Shown here one piece after another: positions 8,034-16,539 of a DNA stretch of 64,000 bases (position 1 is its first letter; each line of letters starts with the position of its first letter). The notes beneath the pieces were generated by a model, which was not told the origin of the DNA, ran no database searches, and worked only from the letters and a program-made list of their open reading frames with translations. The stretch comes from CAYXLI01 sp964464925 (lineage in GTDB: Bacteria > Acidobacteriota > Terriglobia > Bryobacterales > Bryobacteraceae), in NCBI GenBank assembly GCA_964464925.1, contig CAYXLI010000002.1, positions 62,001 to 126,000 on the forward strand. The letters run 5' to 3'. The position numbers and the translations under genes are program-made.

Positions 8034-10403
8034 CTACTTGAGGCCGGAATTCCGGGCAACCGCACGCGGCTTCACTCGAAGTAGAATCGGCGTCCCGGCG
8101 GCGTAGGAGTTCTGGAGCGGAGATCGCGTCTCGACCGTACCGGACAGATAGATGAGTTGCTCCATGGGCTCAGCCGAGGGAAGTGCTTCCAATGTGAAGC
8201 TGCGCTTCGTCTCATCCTCGTTCAAAAGGACGCCATTGAGCCCGACATCCAACACGCGCACTCGGGGCGGAAGATTTCGCACTTCGACCGGCACGCGTCC
8301 ACCGAATCCGTTTTGGCGCGTGAGACTGACCGACACTTCGGCGGTTCCGCCCGGCTCCAGTTCCACTACCTTCGTTTCGCTCTTCAGGAGAATGTCAGCC
8401 TTCGGCATGAGCGCTATCAATTTCAGTTTGTCATCAGGATCGGCGTACCTGGTAATGCTGTTCGCCGTGCCGGCCACCTTCAACGGCGCGGCGGACGCGA
8501 GCTTCGTGTCTTCGGCAGCGCTCAGCAAGAGCGTGGTGGAAACCTGGCCGGATTGGATCACGCCGGGAGTTCCAGTGAAACCAGCCGGCAGATCTTCCAG
8601 CTTCACGTCGATCTTGCCTTCGAACCCGTCCAGCCGTAATGCGGTGACTGTCACAGGAATACTACCGCCGGCGGGGACATTGGCATTGCGCGGATTCACA
8701 GCGAGACGGAAGTCCGGTCTTGGCGGGCGGATGTTCAAGCGGTAGCCGTAATCCTGGCCACCAAGATTGCGGACGTCTTTAATACGCGCGAGGTACTCGC
8801 CATCGGCCGGCGCGGTGAAGGTGAGAAACGAATCCTTTCCGAAACCGGGGCCGCCATCATCATTTCGGGCATACAGACGTACGACCGGAAGGCCATTCGG
8901 CGTGAACTGCTTGCCCGGAGGATACATTTGGATCTTGTAGACCTGCTGATCGAGTGCATGTGCCTCGGTGCTGGTGCCGAAGTATGCAATCCGCTGACCA
9001 CCGAACGCCTCCATGACCGTATCGTCATCGGGGCCTCGCGGCAGCGCCTCAATACGAACAATTTCGTTACCCACCATGAGGTAGTCGCCCACAGCCATGC
9101 TGGTCCACGAGCCGAGCCGGATACCCCGGCCGACCGAATCGTGATCGCGCAGAGTTACGTTGCTCTCGACTATTGAGCGCACCGTGGCCGTCTCAATTGG
9201 ATTGCCTTTCGCATCGAGCACCTCGATCAAGGAATCGAGTTCCGAACCGAGGCGGCGCGCATCCACCTCGAGCATCAGCTTCTCGCCCTTTTTGGCCGAG
9301 AAACGGAAGTAGTTCTCTTTTGCGGCATCGATGCGCCCGTTGATGGTAACTGGAATGGTGACGGGTTGCGCAGCGGCGGCGGTCAGATTCTTACCGGATG
9401 AGAGCACCTCGGGGTCGCGTCCAATAGCGACCTTCACCTGATTAAACGACTCTTCAGGACGGAGCGTCGCAGTATCCTCGCTGCCGTTGTTCGGCTCTCC
9501 TTTGACCGTGATCTTCGGCTTCTTCAGACCGTATCCGTTGACATTGAGTTCTGCTGTCTTACCGGCCTGCACGCCCAGCGGAAATACTGACGTGGTGAGC
9601 GGGAAGTTGCCGACCTTGATTCGATAGGTGTGGCTGGGGCGGCCGCTTTGCTGAAAATCCGAAATGCGGATGTAGTAAGTGCCGCCTTTGTCGAACTTGT
9701 GGGAGAACCAGGTTGTCGTAACACCGCCATCCGTCCCGAACTCCTTTACGATGCTTTGGTCTTCTCGAAGGATAGTGACGACAGGCTGTAAGGTGGAGCC
9801 GATCATCGCACCAGCGTTCTCGAACACGAGTTGCTCGCCGTCTGTGACGTGGATTTTAAAGTGGTCGACGTCACCCGGGCGGCTGATCTCTCCGACCAGG
9901 ATAGTGGGCAGGTAGGTCTCGAATGCCTGATCCAGCGTGTTGTTTGGCTCGCGGTCGGGGCTCTCTCCGTAATACGGCTCAATCAGAAGACGGCCCTCCG
10001 GACTGGTGCCTAGTGGATTTTGAAGGCGGAAATTCACAGGGCCAACTTCGGCATCCGGACTTACCTCCACTTCCACAGTGACCTGATTGCGCGGAGGCAG
10101 CGGGCCAAGATCGATGGACGAAACGCCCCCATTCGAGCCGAGACGCACTTCCGTAAGGTCCGGCAGTTCCTTCACCCGGACAATCTTGCCTGTGACACCA
10201 GGCTGATCGAAGAAAATCTTCTCCGCCTTCGCAAGATTCAACCCTTCGATAGTGATCTCCGCCGTGGTCCCACGCGAGATGCCACGTGGAGTGACAACGT
10301 TGACGATAGGCGGCGTGATACGCGTGCCGGAGGGCGACTGGTTTGCCTGTTGTGGTAGAGCCAAGGGCATTAGAAGTACGGCAAGCAGAACAACGCGTTT
10401 CAT
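8034..10403 (-). CDS. Secreted multidomain protein with IPT/TIG-like and PPC domains
   Basis: 789 residues with a signal peptide (residues 1-18). After an IPT/TIG-like beta domain (about 33-140, PIVNVVTPRGISRGT), there are two bacterial pre-peptidase C-terminal (PPC) regions. One lies near 150-265 (EPNNTLDQA, GDVDHFKIHV, YYIRISD). The other is split around 345-575 (DAAKENYFRFSAKKGEKL, TFTAPADGEYLARI). Ig-like beta-sandwiches make up the last 200 residues. No peptidase catalytic domain is present, so it is more likely a binding or scaffold protein. A GAGGTGA Shine-Dalgarno that contains the stop of the WD40 gene precedes the start. It is the fourth gene of the DUF1501-DUF1553-WD40 operon, a neighbourhood seen repeatedly in Planctomycetes. 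Confidence 0.8.
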   Translation of the reverse strand: MKRVVLLAVLLMPLALPQQANQSPSGTRITPPIVNVVTPRGISRGTTAEITIEGLNLAKAEKIFFDQPGVTGKIVRVKELPDLTEVRLGSNGGVSSIDLGPLPPRNQVTVEVEVSPDAEVGPVNFRLQNPLGTSPEGRLLIEPYYGESPDREPNNTLDQAFETYLPTILVGEISRPGDVDHFKIHVTDGEQLVFENAGAMIGSTLQPVVTILREDQSIVKEFGTDGGVTTTWFSHKFDKGGTYYIRISDFQQSGRPSHTYRIKVGNFPLTTSVFPLGVQAGKTAELNVNGYGLKKPKITVKGEPNNGSEDTATLRPEESFNQVKVAIGRDPEVLSSGKNLTAAAAQPVTIPVTINGRIDAAKENYFRFSAKKGEKLMLEVDARRLGSELDSLIEVLDAKGNPIETATVRSIVESNVTLRDHDSVGRGIRLGSWTSMAVGDYLMVGNEIVRIEALPRGPDDDTVMEAFGGQRIAYFGTSTEAHALDQQVYKIQMYPPGKQFTPNGLPVVRLYARNDDGGPGFGKDSFLTFTAPADGEYLARIKDVRNLGGQDYGYRLNIRPPRPDFRLAVNPRNANVPAGGSIPVTVTALRLDGFEGKIDVKLEDLPAGFTGTPGVIQSGQVSTTLLLSAAEDTKLASAAPLKVAGTANSITRYADPDDKLKLIALMPKADILLKSETKVVELEPGGTAEVSVSLTRQNGFGGRVPVEVRNLPPRVRVLDVGLNGVLLNEDETKRSFTLEALPSAEPMEQLIYLSGTVETRSPLQNSYAAGTPILLRVKPRAVARNSGLK

Positions 10404-10406
10404 AGA

Positions 10407-11690
10407 TCACCTCAAAGCGGTACGAACTTCAGCGTGGTCGACAAATCTTTCCGCATCATAGATGCTCAAGGAACCATCGAAGCGGGCGGCGGCAAAGCTC
10501 TTGCCGTCCGGAGCGAATTCGAGGCCGTAGATCCAATCGGATTGCGGCGCAATACTTTTCAGTTCTGTGAGGTCCGATGCCTGAAAGACTTTGATGGTCC
10601 GATCCGCCGATGCGGAAACCAGCATCTTGCCATCCGGCGACCATGCAAGCTTCAGGATCGCGTCCTCATGTGCGATCAACGTGTTTAGCAAACGGCCGGA
10701 CTTTTCTCCGAGAGCCCAGATGCGGATTGTCTTGTCCTGACCGGCGGCCGCCACCATCTTGCCGTCTGGTGAGATAACGAGAGTATTGATTCCGTCAGAC
10801 GGCTCGCCGAAAGTATACAGCCGCTCTCCTGTTTCGGGATTCCAGATCTTCACGGTCCGGTCTGCGGCGCCGGAAACCAGGCGTTTACCGTCTGGCGTGA
10901 ACGCCAGCGCGTACACGGCGTCGATATGATCTTTTAGCGTTCTGATTTCTTTGCCTGTGGCGACATCCCACAGCTTGATGAGCTTGTCATAACTTGACGT
11001 AGCGAGAGTCCTGCCGTCAGGGGAGAAGGCAACGGCATAGATGCAATCTGCGTGGCCCTGGATCGTCTGCACGACGCTGCGCTGATCCACGTCCCAGATT
11101 TTCACTTCGCCTTTGCGGGCTGGCCAGCCGCCCGCCGCAGCCAGGAGTTTGCCATCTTTACTGAACGCGACGGCACGAACGTCTTCCGCATGACCTTGCA
11201 GAGCGCCTTGGAGTTTACCGGAGGCGTCGACAAGGCGGACCTCCTTAAAGCCAGCAAGAGCCAGCAATTTCCCGTCTGAGCGGTAAGCCAGGCTGAACAC
11301 CTGCGGCTTGAGTGCCTTCGACGGCTGAATCTTGGGAGCTTCCGTCTTCGTCAGCGTAACCGGTTCCCATTTCGCACCGGCGTCGATCCAACGCTTGACT
11401 GTATCGAGTTCCTGCGCGCTCAGCTTGGTTCCGTCCATCGGCATGTACGGCTTCATCTTCCCGGTGATCATGAGATACAGCCGGCTTTCTTCCGGCTTGC
11501 CAGGAACGATGATAGTGCCATGATTGCCGCCGGCCTTTAATCCCTGCTCCGTTTCAATATCAAGGGAGCCCATCTTCACCGTGGAAACGTGGCATCCAGA
11601 GCAATACTTCGCGAATATCGGGGCCACATCCTTGTACGATTGCGCGTTCGCGACACAGAAGGTGGCTAGCAGAAGAACAACGTTGCGCAT
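10407..11690 (-). CDS. Exported cytochrome c (PSCyt1-like) fused to a WD40 beta-propeller
   Basis: 427 residues with a signal peptide ending near NAQ (residue 17). A single haem motif CSGCH (30-34) lies in a planctomycete-type cytochrome domain running to about residue 100 (GTIIVPGKPEESRLYLMI, MPMDG, DTVKRWIDAGA). From about 130 to the C-terminus are seven WD40-type blades with recurring patterns such as GHAEDVRAVAFSKDGK, IKLWDVATGKE and TVKIWNPETGE, enough for one closed propeller. The haem domain suggests redox sensing or electron transfer, and the propeller suggests protein or ligand binding (inference). The start is 1 base after the stop of the DUF1553 gene, without a clear Shine-Dalgarno, so coupled translation is likely. 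Confidence 0.85.
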   Translation of the reverse strand: MRNVVLLLATFCVANAQSYKDVAPIFAKYCSGCHVSTVKMGSLDIETEQGLKAGGNHGTIIVPGKPEESRLYLMITGKMKPYMPMDGTKLSAQELDTVKRWIDAGAKWEPVTLTKTEAPKIQPSKALKPQVFSLAYRSDGKLLALAGFKEVRLVDASGKLQGALQGHAEDVRAVAFSKDGKLLAAAGGWPARKGEVKIWDVDQRSVVQTIQGHADCIYAVAFSPDGRTLATSSYDKLIKLWDVATGKEIRTLKDHIDAVYALAFTPDGKRLVSGAADRTVKIWNPETGERLYTFGEPSDGINTLVISPDGKMVAAAGQDKTIRIWALGEKSGRLLNTLIAHEDAILKLAWSPDGKMLVSASADRTIKVFQASDLTELKSIAPQSDWIYGLEFAPDGKSFAAARFDGSLSIYDAERFVDHAEVRTALR

Positions 11691-11691
11691 T

Positions 11692-14133
11692 TTAGTTATT
11701 GAAGAAAAACTCTTTGCTTGTGAGCAGAGCCCACACCATATCTTCCAAGGCTTGACGGCGCGCCTCTTTCACACGCTCGGGTGTGCCTTTCACTTCCCGG
11801 GCACTCGCCAGCAGTTCGCCAAACTTGCGCTTTTCTTCGTCCGAAGGATAACGGCTGAACGCGGAGAGCGTCATGTGCTCCAGAATACGGCTATCCGAAA
11901 GACCTAATCTCAGCAGAAGCGAAATGTAGCCGTCCGGCGCGGCGAGTTTCTTGTTCAGCGTGTCGCCATTAATCACGTGCAGAGCCTGGCCGATTGTCGG
12001 ATCTACGGACCGCTCTGACACGTCACAAAGGTTTCGAGCCGGCCTGCCGAAGATATTCAGGAATTGCGAGACCACCTGCGTATCGGGCAACTGGAGGGCG
12101 CGTGTGCCCGCGGGATAGCCGTTGAACGCAGTCGGCACACCGGTTACCTGCGACATCGCATCGAGCAGCACTTCAGCGGGCAGGCGTTTGATGATGTACT
12201 TCGAGTAGAACATCTTATCCGCCTGATTGGTCGCGTTCGTCTGGCTCGATAACTGGTATGTCGTCGAGTTCATGATGGTGCGGATCAGGTGCTTCACGTC
12301 AAACTGATGATCGACGAAGTCCTTCGTGAGCGCCTGGAACAATTCCTCATTAGAAGCTGCGTTCGTAGCGCGTGTGTCATCGACGGGATCCGTCAGGCCG
12401 CGTCCCATGAAATTTCCGAAAACGCGGTTAACGATATTGCGCGAGAACATCGTGTTGCCTGGATTGGTGAGCCAATTGGCGAATGCAATCCGCCGATCCT
12501 CATTGGATGCAAGTGCAAGCGGCTGACCATCGAGCGGTGTGGGAGGAAGCGGCCGGAGCAGGCGCGGATGGTTGATGTCTCCGGCTGTTTTCGCGAAGAT
12601 AACGTTATCTCCCATATCGCCGTTTTTGACGCCTACGCGCGAGAACAGATTCGCGAACTGGTAATACTGCTTCTGCGTCCACTTCTCTAGCGGATGATTG
12701 TGGCAGCGCGCGCACGTGAGGCGCTGTCCCAGAAATGCCTGCGTGGTCGTCTCGCTGAGATCGATGACGTCCTTGTGTAGAACGAAATAGTTCAGTGCGC
12801 CGTTCTGCCGGGTGCTGCCCGTGCCGGTGAAGATATCGCGCGCGAACTGATCCCAGTGCTTGTTCTCTTTGACGCTGTCGCGGATCCACGAATAGAACGC
12901 GTACATGGCGTTGGGGCGCAGTTTACGGCTTGACACCAGCAACAAATCGGACCACTTGTAGGCCCAATAATCGACGTACTCGTCACGCTCCAGCAGCGCA
13001 TCGATCAGCTTCGCCCGCTTCTCGGGCGATTTGTCATTGAGGAACTGTTCCACTTCTTCAGCCGTCGGCAGGATACCCGCTGCGTCCAAATAGGCGCGGC
13101 GTATGAACTCGGAATCCGTCGAGAGTCGCGAAGGAGCGATATTCAATTCTCGAAGCTTCTTGACCACAAGGTCATCGATGTAGTTGGCGCGGCGGAACTG
13201 CTCGTACACCTTCGCATCCACTTTGTTGTCATACGGCGAAGTCATGCGGGCATAGAGCACTTTGCTTGAGTACCACAAGGTAATCGCTGCTTCACCCGCT
13301 CCATTCACTTTTACGAGCCCGCTATCGTCTACGCTGGCTACGCCGTCATTATTTGACGAATACTTTACCCAGCGAGTCACGTCATCAGTCGAGCCGTCGC
13401 TGAATTTTGCGCGCACGATCAACTGCTGCTCGTTTCCGGGCTTCGCGATGGAATTCTTGGGGAAGACTTCTAGCCCAGTGATCTCTTTATCTTTAGGGCT
13501 CGGCGGAGGAGCGCCATTCGCGATCCACTCCGCAATGACGCGATACTCCAATGAATTTGTCGCGAACCGCTTGCCGCCGCCGTGAGGAATGCCCATCGTC
13601 GGCTTTTGGAGCATCAGGCTCGCGGACGGATCGGCCATCGACACCCGCCGCCCAACGGACTGCCGGGTCAACATGTCATAGTCGAGATCCGGATCATACC
13701 CGCGCAATGTCAGTTTGAATCCGTTCTTACCGGCAAGCGCTCCGTGACACGCACCCTGATTGCAGCCCGCTTTCGTCAACACAGGCACCACATGATTGCG
13801 AAAACTCCACTGGAACGGAGCCTTGCTATTCTTCACGTGGACGCGCGCGGAGGCCTTGTGCCCGTCGCGTTCCGCGGTGATCATGGCATCTCCATCGGCA
13901 ACGGGCAAAACCATTCCGGTACCATCCACCTTCGCGATAGATGGATTGGAACTGGTCCATGTCACCTTGCGGGTCCAGTCTTCCTGATAGCCGGCTACGG
14001 TCGCCTCCGCCAACAACTGCTGGCGCGATTCAGTCGTGCCGAGTTCCACTTGGGCAGGATAGAGAGATAGCGTTTGAGCCGGCAGAGACATCGCCAGCGC
14101 GAATGGGAGCAGACAAGCCAACTTCATATTCAT
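11692..14133 (-). CDS. BIG2-DUF1549-DUF1553 protein with an atypical CX4CH motif
   Basis: 813 residues with a signal peptide (1-20). The order is an Ig-like BIG2 domain (about 22-100), a segment with GCNQGACHG in which the Cys124/Cys129/His130 spacing is CX4CH rather than CX2CH, a second BIG2-like domain (about 225-310), DUF1549 (about 325-540, ending in the canonical CARCHNHP motif) and DUF1553 (about 560-790, NIVNRVFGNFMGRGL). The product is probably periplasmic or surface-exposed. It overlaps the DUF1501 gene by 4 bases (ATGA). Here DUF1501 comes first, the reverse of the other three pairs in the window. Function is unknown. Confidence 0.87.
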   Translation of the reverse strand: MNMKLACLLPFALAMSLPAQTLSLYPAQVELGTTESRQQLLAEATVAGYQEDWTRKVTWTSSNPSIAKVDGTGMVLPVADGDAMITAERDGHKASARVHVKNSKAPFQWSFRNHVVPVLTKAGCNQGACHGALAGKNGFKLTLRGYDPDLDYDMLTRQSVGRRVSMADPSASLMLQKPTMGIPHGGGKRFATNSLEYRVIAEWIANGAPPPSPKDKEITGLEVFPKNSIAKPGNEQQLIVRAKFSDGSTDDVTRWVKYSSNNDGVASVDDSGLVKVNGAGEAAITLWYSSKVLYARMTSPYDNKVDAKVYEQFRRANYIDDLVVKKLRELNIAPSRLSTDSEFIRRAYLDAAGILPTAEEVEQFLNDKSPEKRAKLIDALLERDEYVDYWAYKWSDLLLVSSRKLRPNAMYAFYSWIRDSVKENKHWDQFARDIFTGTGSTRQNGALNYFVLHKDVIDLSETTTQAFLGQRLTCARCHNHPLEKWTQKQYYQFANLFSRVGVKNGDMGDNVIFAKTAGDINHPRLLRPLPPTPLDGQPLALASNEDRRIAFANWLTNPGNTMFSRNIVNRVFGNFMGRGLTDPVDDTRATNAASNEELFQALTKDFVDHQFDVKHLIRTIMNSTTYQLSSQTNATNQADKMFYSKYIIKRLPAEVLLDAMSQVTGVPTAFNGYPAGTRALQLPDTQVVSQFLNIFGRPARNLCDVSERSVDPTIGQALHVINGDTLNKKLAAPDGYISLLLRLGLSDSRILEHMTLSAFSRYPSDEEKRKFGELLASAREVKGTPERVKEARRQALEDMVWALLTSKEFFFNN

Positions 14134-15503
14134 GTAAACAACTCGTGAATCGGTTCAACGCCTCGTTCCACAATCGGGATCGGCCGGCCCTGCACACCGG
14201 GAAGTTCGGTGTGCAGATCGATCCCGAGTCCCTGAAAGAGTGTCGCGGCCACTTCGGCAGGATTCACCGGACGATCTTTCGGGGCGCCGCCGATCTCATC
14301 GGAAGCCCCCACGATGGTTCCGCCCTTCAACGGTCCGCCGCCCATGATGATGGACCAGCACTGCGGCCAGTGATCGCGTCCGCCGGCAGGATTCACCTTA
14401 GGCGTGCGGCCGAACTCGCCCATCGCAACAACCATTGTGTTCTTATAAAGGCCGCGATCCTGCAACTCTTCCACCAGCGAAGAATATGCGTTGTCGAACA
14501 TCGGACCAACCAGGTCCTTGTAGCAGGAGATCGGGCTAAATGGCTTTGATCCGTGGATGTCCCAGGTGATCTCGTCAAAAACCGTCTCGAACATGTTCAC
14601 AGTGACAAACCGCACGCCCGCTTCAATCATGCGCCTCGCTAGCAGACAGCTCTGCCCAAAACGATTGTTGCCGTATTTCTCGCGAACCTTCTCCGGCTCC
14701 TTGTGCAGTTCGAAGGCTTCACGCGCCTTCTGGGAAGACATGAGAGTGTACGCCTGCTGGAAGCTGGAATCGAGCAGACGCGCATCCTGGCTGGTCTCGA
14801 ATTTGCTTACGGAGGCGTCCACGGCTTGCCGCCAGTTCCTGCGCCGGTCCACGCGCAATGCGGTCAGATAATCGGGCGGCAGCAGGTCCGGCACGCGGAA
14901 ATTCGGATCGGCCGGATCTGCGTTCAGCACGAACGGGTCAAACGCCTTGCCGAGGAACCCAGCGTTCTGCCCATGAGGCATGTTGCCTCCTGTATTGCCG
15001 ATCGGCCTCGGCATCAGCACGTGCGCGGGAACATCACCCTTGGGGCCTTTCAGCTTGCTGAGGACACAACCGACGTGAGGATACTCGACGCCCGCCTGGA
15101 ACAGGCGGCCCGTTTGCATCATCTGATGGCCGGTGTCATGTACCGCCGCGGCGGTGTGGTAGACGCTGCGCACGATGGAGTACTTGTCTGCATGCTTTGC
15201 CATGCGCGGGAAGTTCTCAGAAATTTCTATCCCGGGGACGTTCGTCTTGATTGCCTTAAATGGCCCGCGAATCTCGGCCGGTGCGTTGGGCTTCATGTCC
15301 CACGTATCCAGTTGCGAGGGAGCGCCAACCAGCATCAGAAAAATGCAGTTAATGTCGTTGTTCTCAACTGCCCCAAGCGCCTTCAGGCCGAACAAGTGGG
15401 ATAAGCCAAGCCCCAGCGCCGACAGGGAGCCTGCATGGAGAAAATCCCGGCGCCTCGATCCGTCACAAAATTGAACGGCGCGGTCCGCATCTAGACGAAA
15501 CAT
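14130..15503 (-). CDS. DUF1501 family exported protein
   Basis: 457 residues. A Tat-like leader SRRRDFLHAGSLSALGLGL lies at about residues 16-34, slightly further in than usual. Family motifs are CIFLMLVGAPSQLDTWDMKP, CLLARRMIEAGVRFVTVNM, VVAMGEFGRTPKVN and GRDHWPQCWSIIMGGG. A strong GAGGAGGG ribosome-binding site precedes the start. It leads a five-gene minus-strand run that continues through DUF1553, WD40, PPC and MiaE genes. The upstream gap (15504-15594) has a TACAAT-like -10 on the minus strand but no convincing -35. Confidence 0.87.
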   Translation of the reverse strand: MFRLDADRAVQFCDGSRRRDFLHAGSLSALGLGLSHLFGLKALGAVENNDINCIFLMLVGAPSQLDTWDMKPNAPAEIRGPFKAIKTNVPGIEISENFPRMAKHADKYSIVRSVYHTAAAVHDTGHQMMQTGRLFQAGVEYPHVGCVLSKLKGPKGDVPAHVLMPRPIGNTGGNMPHGQNAGFLGKAFDPFVLNADPADPNFRVPDLLPPDYLTALRVDRRRNWRQAVDASVSKFETSQDARLLDSSFQQAYTLMSSQKAREAFELHKEPEKVREKYGNNRFGQSCLLARRMIEAGVRFVTVNMFETVFDEITWDIHGSKPFSPISCYKDLVGPMFDNAYSSLVEELQDRGLYKNTMVVAMGEFGRTPKVNPAGGRDHWPQCWSIIMGGGPLKGGTIVGASDEIGGAPKDRPVNPAEVAATLFQGLGIDLHTELPGVQGRPIPIVERGVEPIHELFT

Positions 15504-15594
15504 TTGCTGCTGCCCTCCTCAGAACAGAGGCCTTTGTTGCCTAGTATTGTATCTCCGTTGCAAGTAACCTGGATTCTGTACGTCTGCGATTGGA

Positions 15595-16377
15595 TTACTG
15601 CGGATTTCGAATGCACCGGAAGCCGAGATCCTCAGCCGCATAGCGCGCCGGCGCCGGAGACCAGGCCTGTGGAATCGCATCTTTCAATTCGGTCTTGAAC
15701 GATCCGCCCTTCCTTACGGTCCACTTCTCATCCAACGTCGCGGGTGGATTCATAAGAGCGACAAACCGGGCGATCGCGTCGGGACTGGGCGTCGCATTCT
15801 CATCGATCCATTCCGCGACGTTTCCAGTCATGTTCACCACACGGAACGGGCTCGCGCTCTTGGTGAATGCGGTAACCGGAACCAGCCCGTGCGGACCCTG
15901 AGGGTTATCCGCCACATTCGCGCGGGAAGGGTCTGCATCGTTCCCCCATGGGTACAATGCGCCTTCCGTCCCGCGAGCGGCCTTCTCCCATTCCTGCGCA
16001 ATCGGAAGCCGCTTTCCGGCCCATTTCGCAAATGCCTGGGCGTCCATGTACGTGACGTTGACCACCGGCAGGTTCGGCTGGTCCGCTGGAAATCCCGACG
16101 GCAGCGGGTGTCCGGTCGCCTTGCTGAATTTCGCATACGTGGCGTTCGAGACCTCGTTGGCATCGATATAGAAATCGGGCACGATGGTCACGCGCTTATC
16201 CGCACCATAAAGGAAACGGCCTGCCGGAATCAGCAGCATAGGGCCGGTCTCTGTCTGGATCACTTCCGGCCGTGGCGGCTTTGGTTTTGGCTTGGCATAC
16301 CAGATGAGTGAGCCGGCCAGTGCAGCCACGATACACCCAATCACCGCTACAACGCGTGGACCCGATACTTGTGTCAA
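15595..16377 (-). CDS. Membrane-anchored formylglycine-generating-enzyme-fold (SUMF1) protein
   Basis: 260 residues. A transmembrane segment (about 9-27) is followed by a proline/lysine linker (KPKPKPPRP) and a C-lectin-like FGE-sulfatase domain: MLLIPAGRFLYGA, DANEVSNATYAKF, RLPIAQEWEKAARG, YPWGND, MTGNVAEWI and the ending GFRCIRNP. The pair of catalytic Cys of true formylglycine-generating enzymes is not evident, so a binding or structural role is more likely than sulfatase activation. The start is a TTG: an in-frame TGA lies two codons upstream, and the next Met would lose the membrane anchor. Confidence 0.78.
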   Translation of the reverse strand: MTQVSGPRVVAVIGCIVAALAGSLIWYAKPKPKPPRPEVIQTETGPMLLIPAGRFLYGADKRVTIVPDFYIDANEVSNATYAKFSKATGHPLPSGFPADQPNLPVVNVTYMDAQAFAKWAGKRLPIAQEWEKAARGTEGALYPWGNDADPSRANVADNPQGPHGLVPVTAFTKSASPFRVVNMTGNVAEWIDENATPSPDAIARFVALMNPPATLDEKWTVRKGGSFKTELKDAIPQAWSPAPARYAAEDLGFRCIRNPQ

Positions 16378-16411
16378 ACTTCAGGTTATCGCGGAGCGCC
16401 ATACTGGATAT

Positions 16412-16498
16412 ATGCCGCACGCCACACCTCCCATTCCACAACCTACTCCGCCGACGCCTGATCCGGACGAACCGGAGCCGCCGAAAGACCCTCAATAA
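16412..16498 (+). CDS. Possible tiny proline-rich peptide (28 residues)
   Basis: A 28-codon frame beginning MPHATPPIPQPTPPTPDP, about 40% proline, acidic near the end (DEPEPPKDPQ). Very short proline-rich frames of this kind recur in bacterial genomes, so it may be real. No good Shine-Dalgarno is visible and the function is unknown. It lies in the gap between two divergent genes, and an inverted repeat follows at 16510-16530. Confidence 0.25.
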   Translation: MPHATPPIPQPTPPTPDPDEPEPPKDPQ

Positions 16499-16509
16499 AG
16501 GCCGCGAAG

Positions 16510-16530
16510 AAAACGATCTGATATCGTTTT
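16510..16530. promoter_or_regulatory. Perfect 8-bp inverted repeat before the MFS/spermidine-synthase-like gene
   Basis: AAAACGAT and ATCGTTTT separated by CTGAT, ending 9 bases before the ATG at 16540 and starting 11 bases after the stop of the tiny proline-rich frame. It could be an operator, or a weak hairpin with a T tail. It occupies the place where a Shine-Dalgarno would be expected, and none is evident for the gene at 16540. Confidence 0.4.
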
Positions 16531-16539
16531 ACTTCCCGA

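Noticed and set aside
15595..16377. Formylglycine-generating enzyme activating a sulfatase
   Set aside because: The catalytic Cys pair is not visible and no sulfatase gene is adjacent, so only the fold is claimed.
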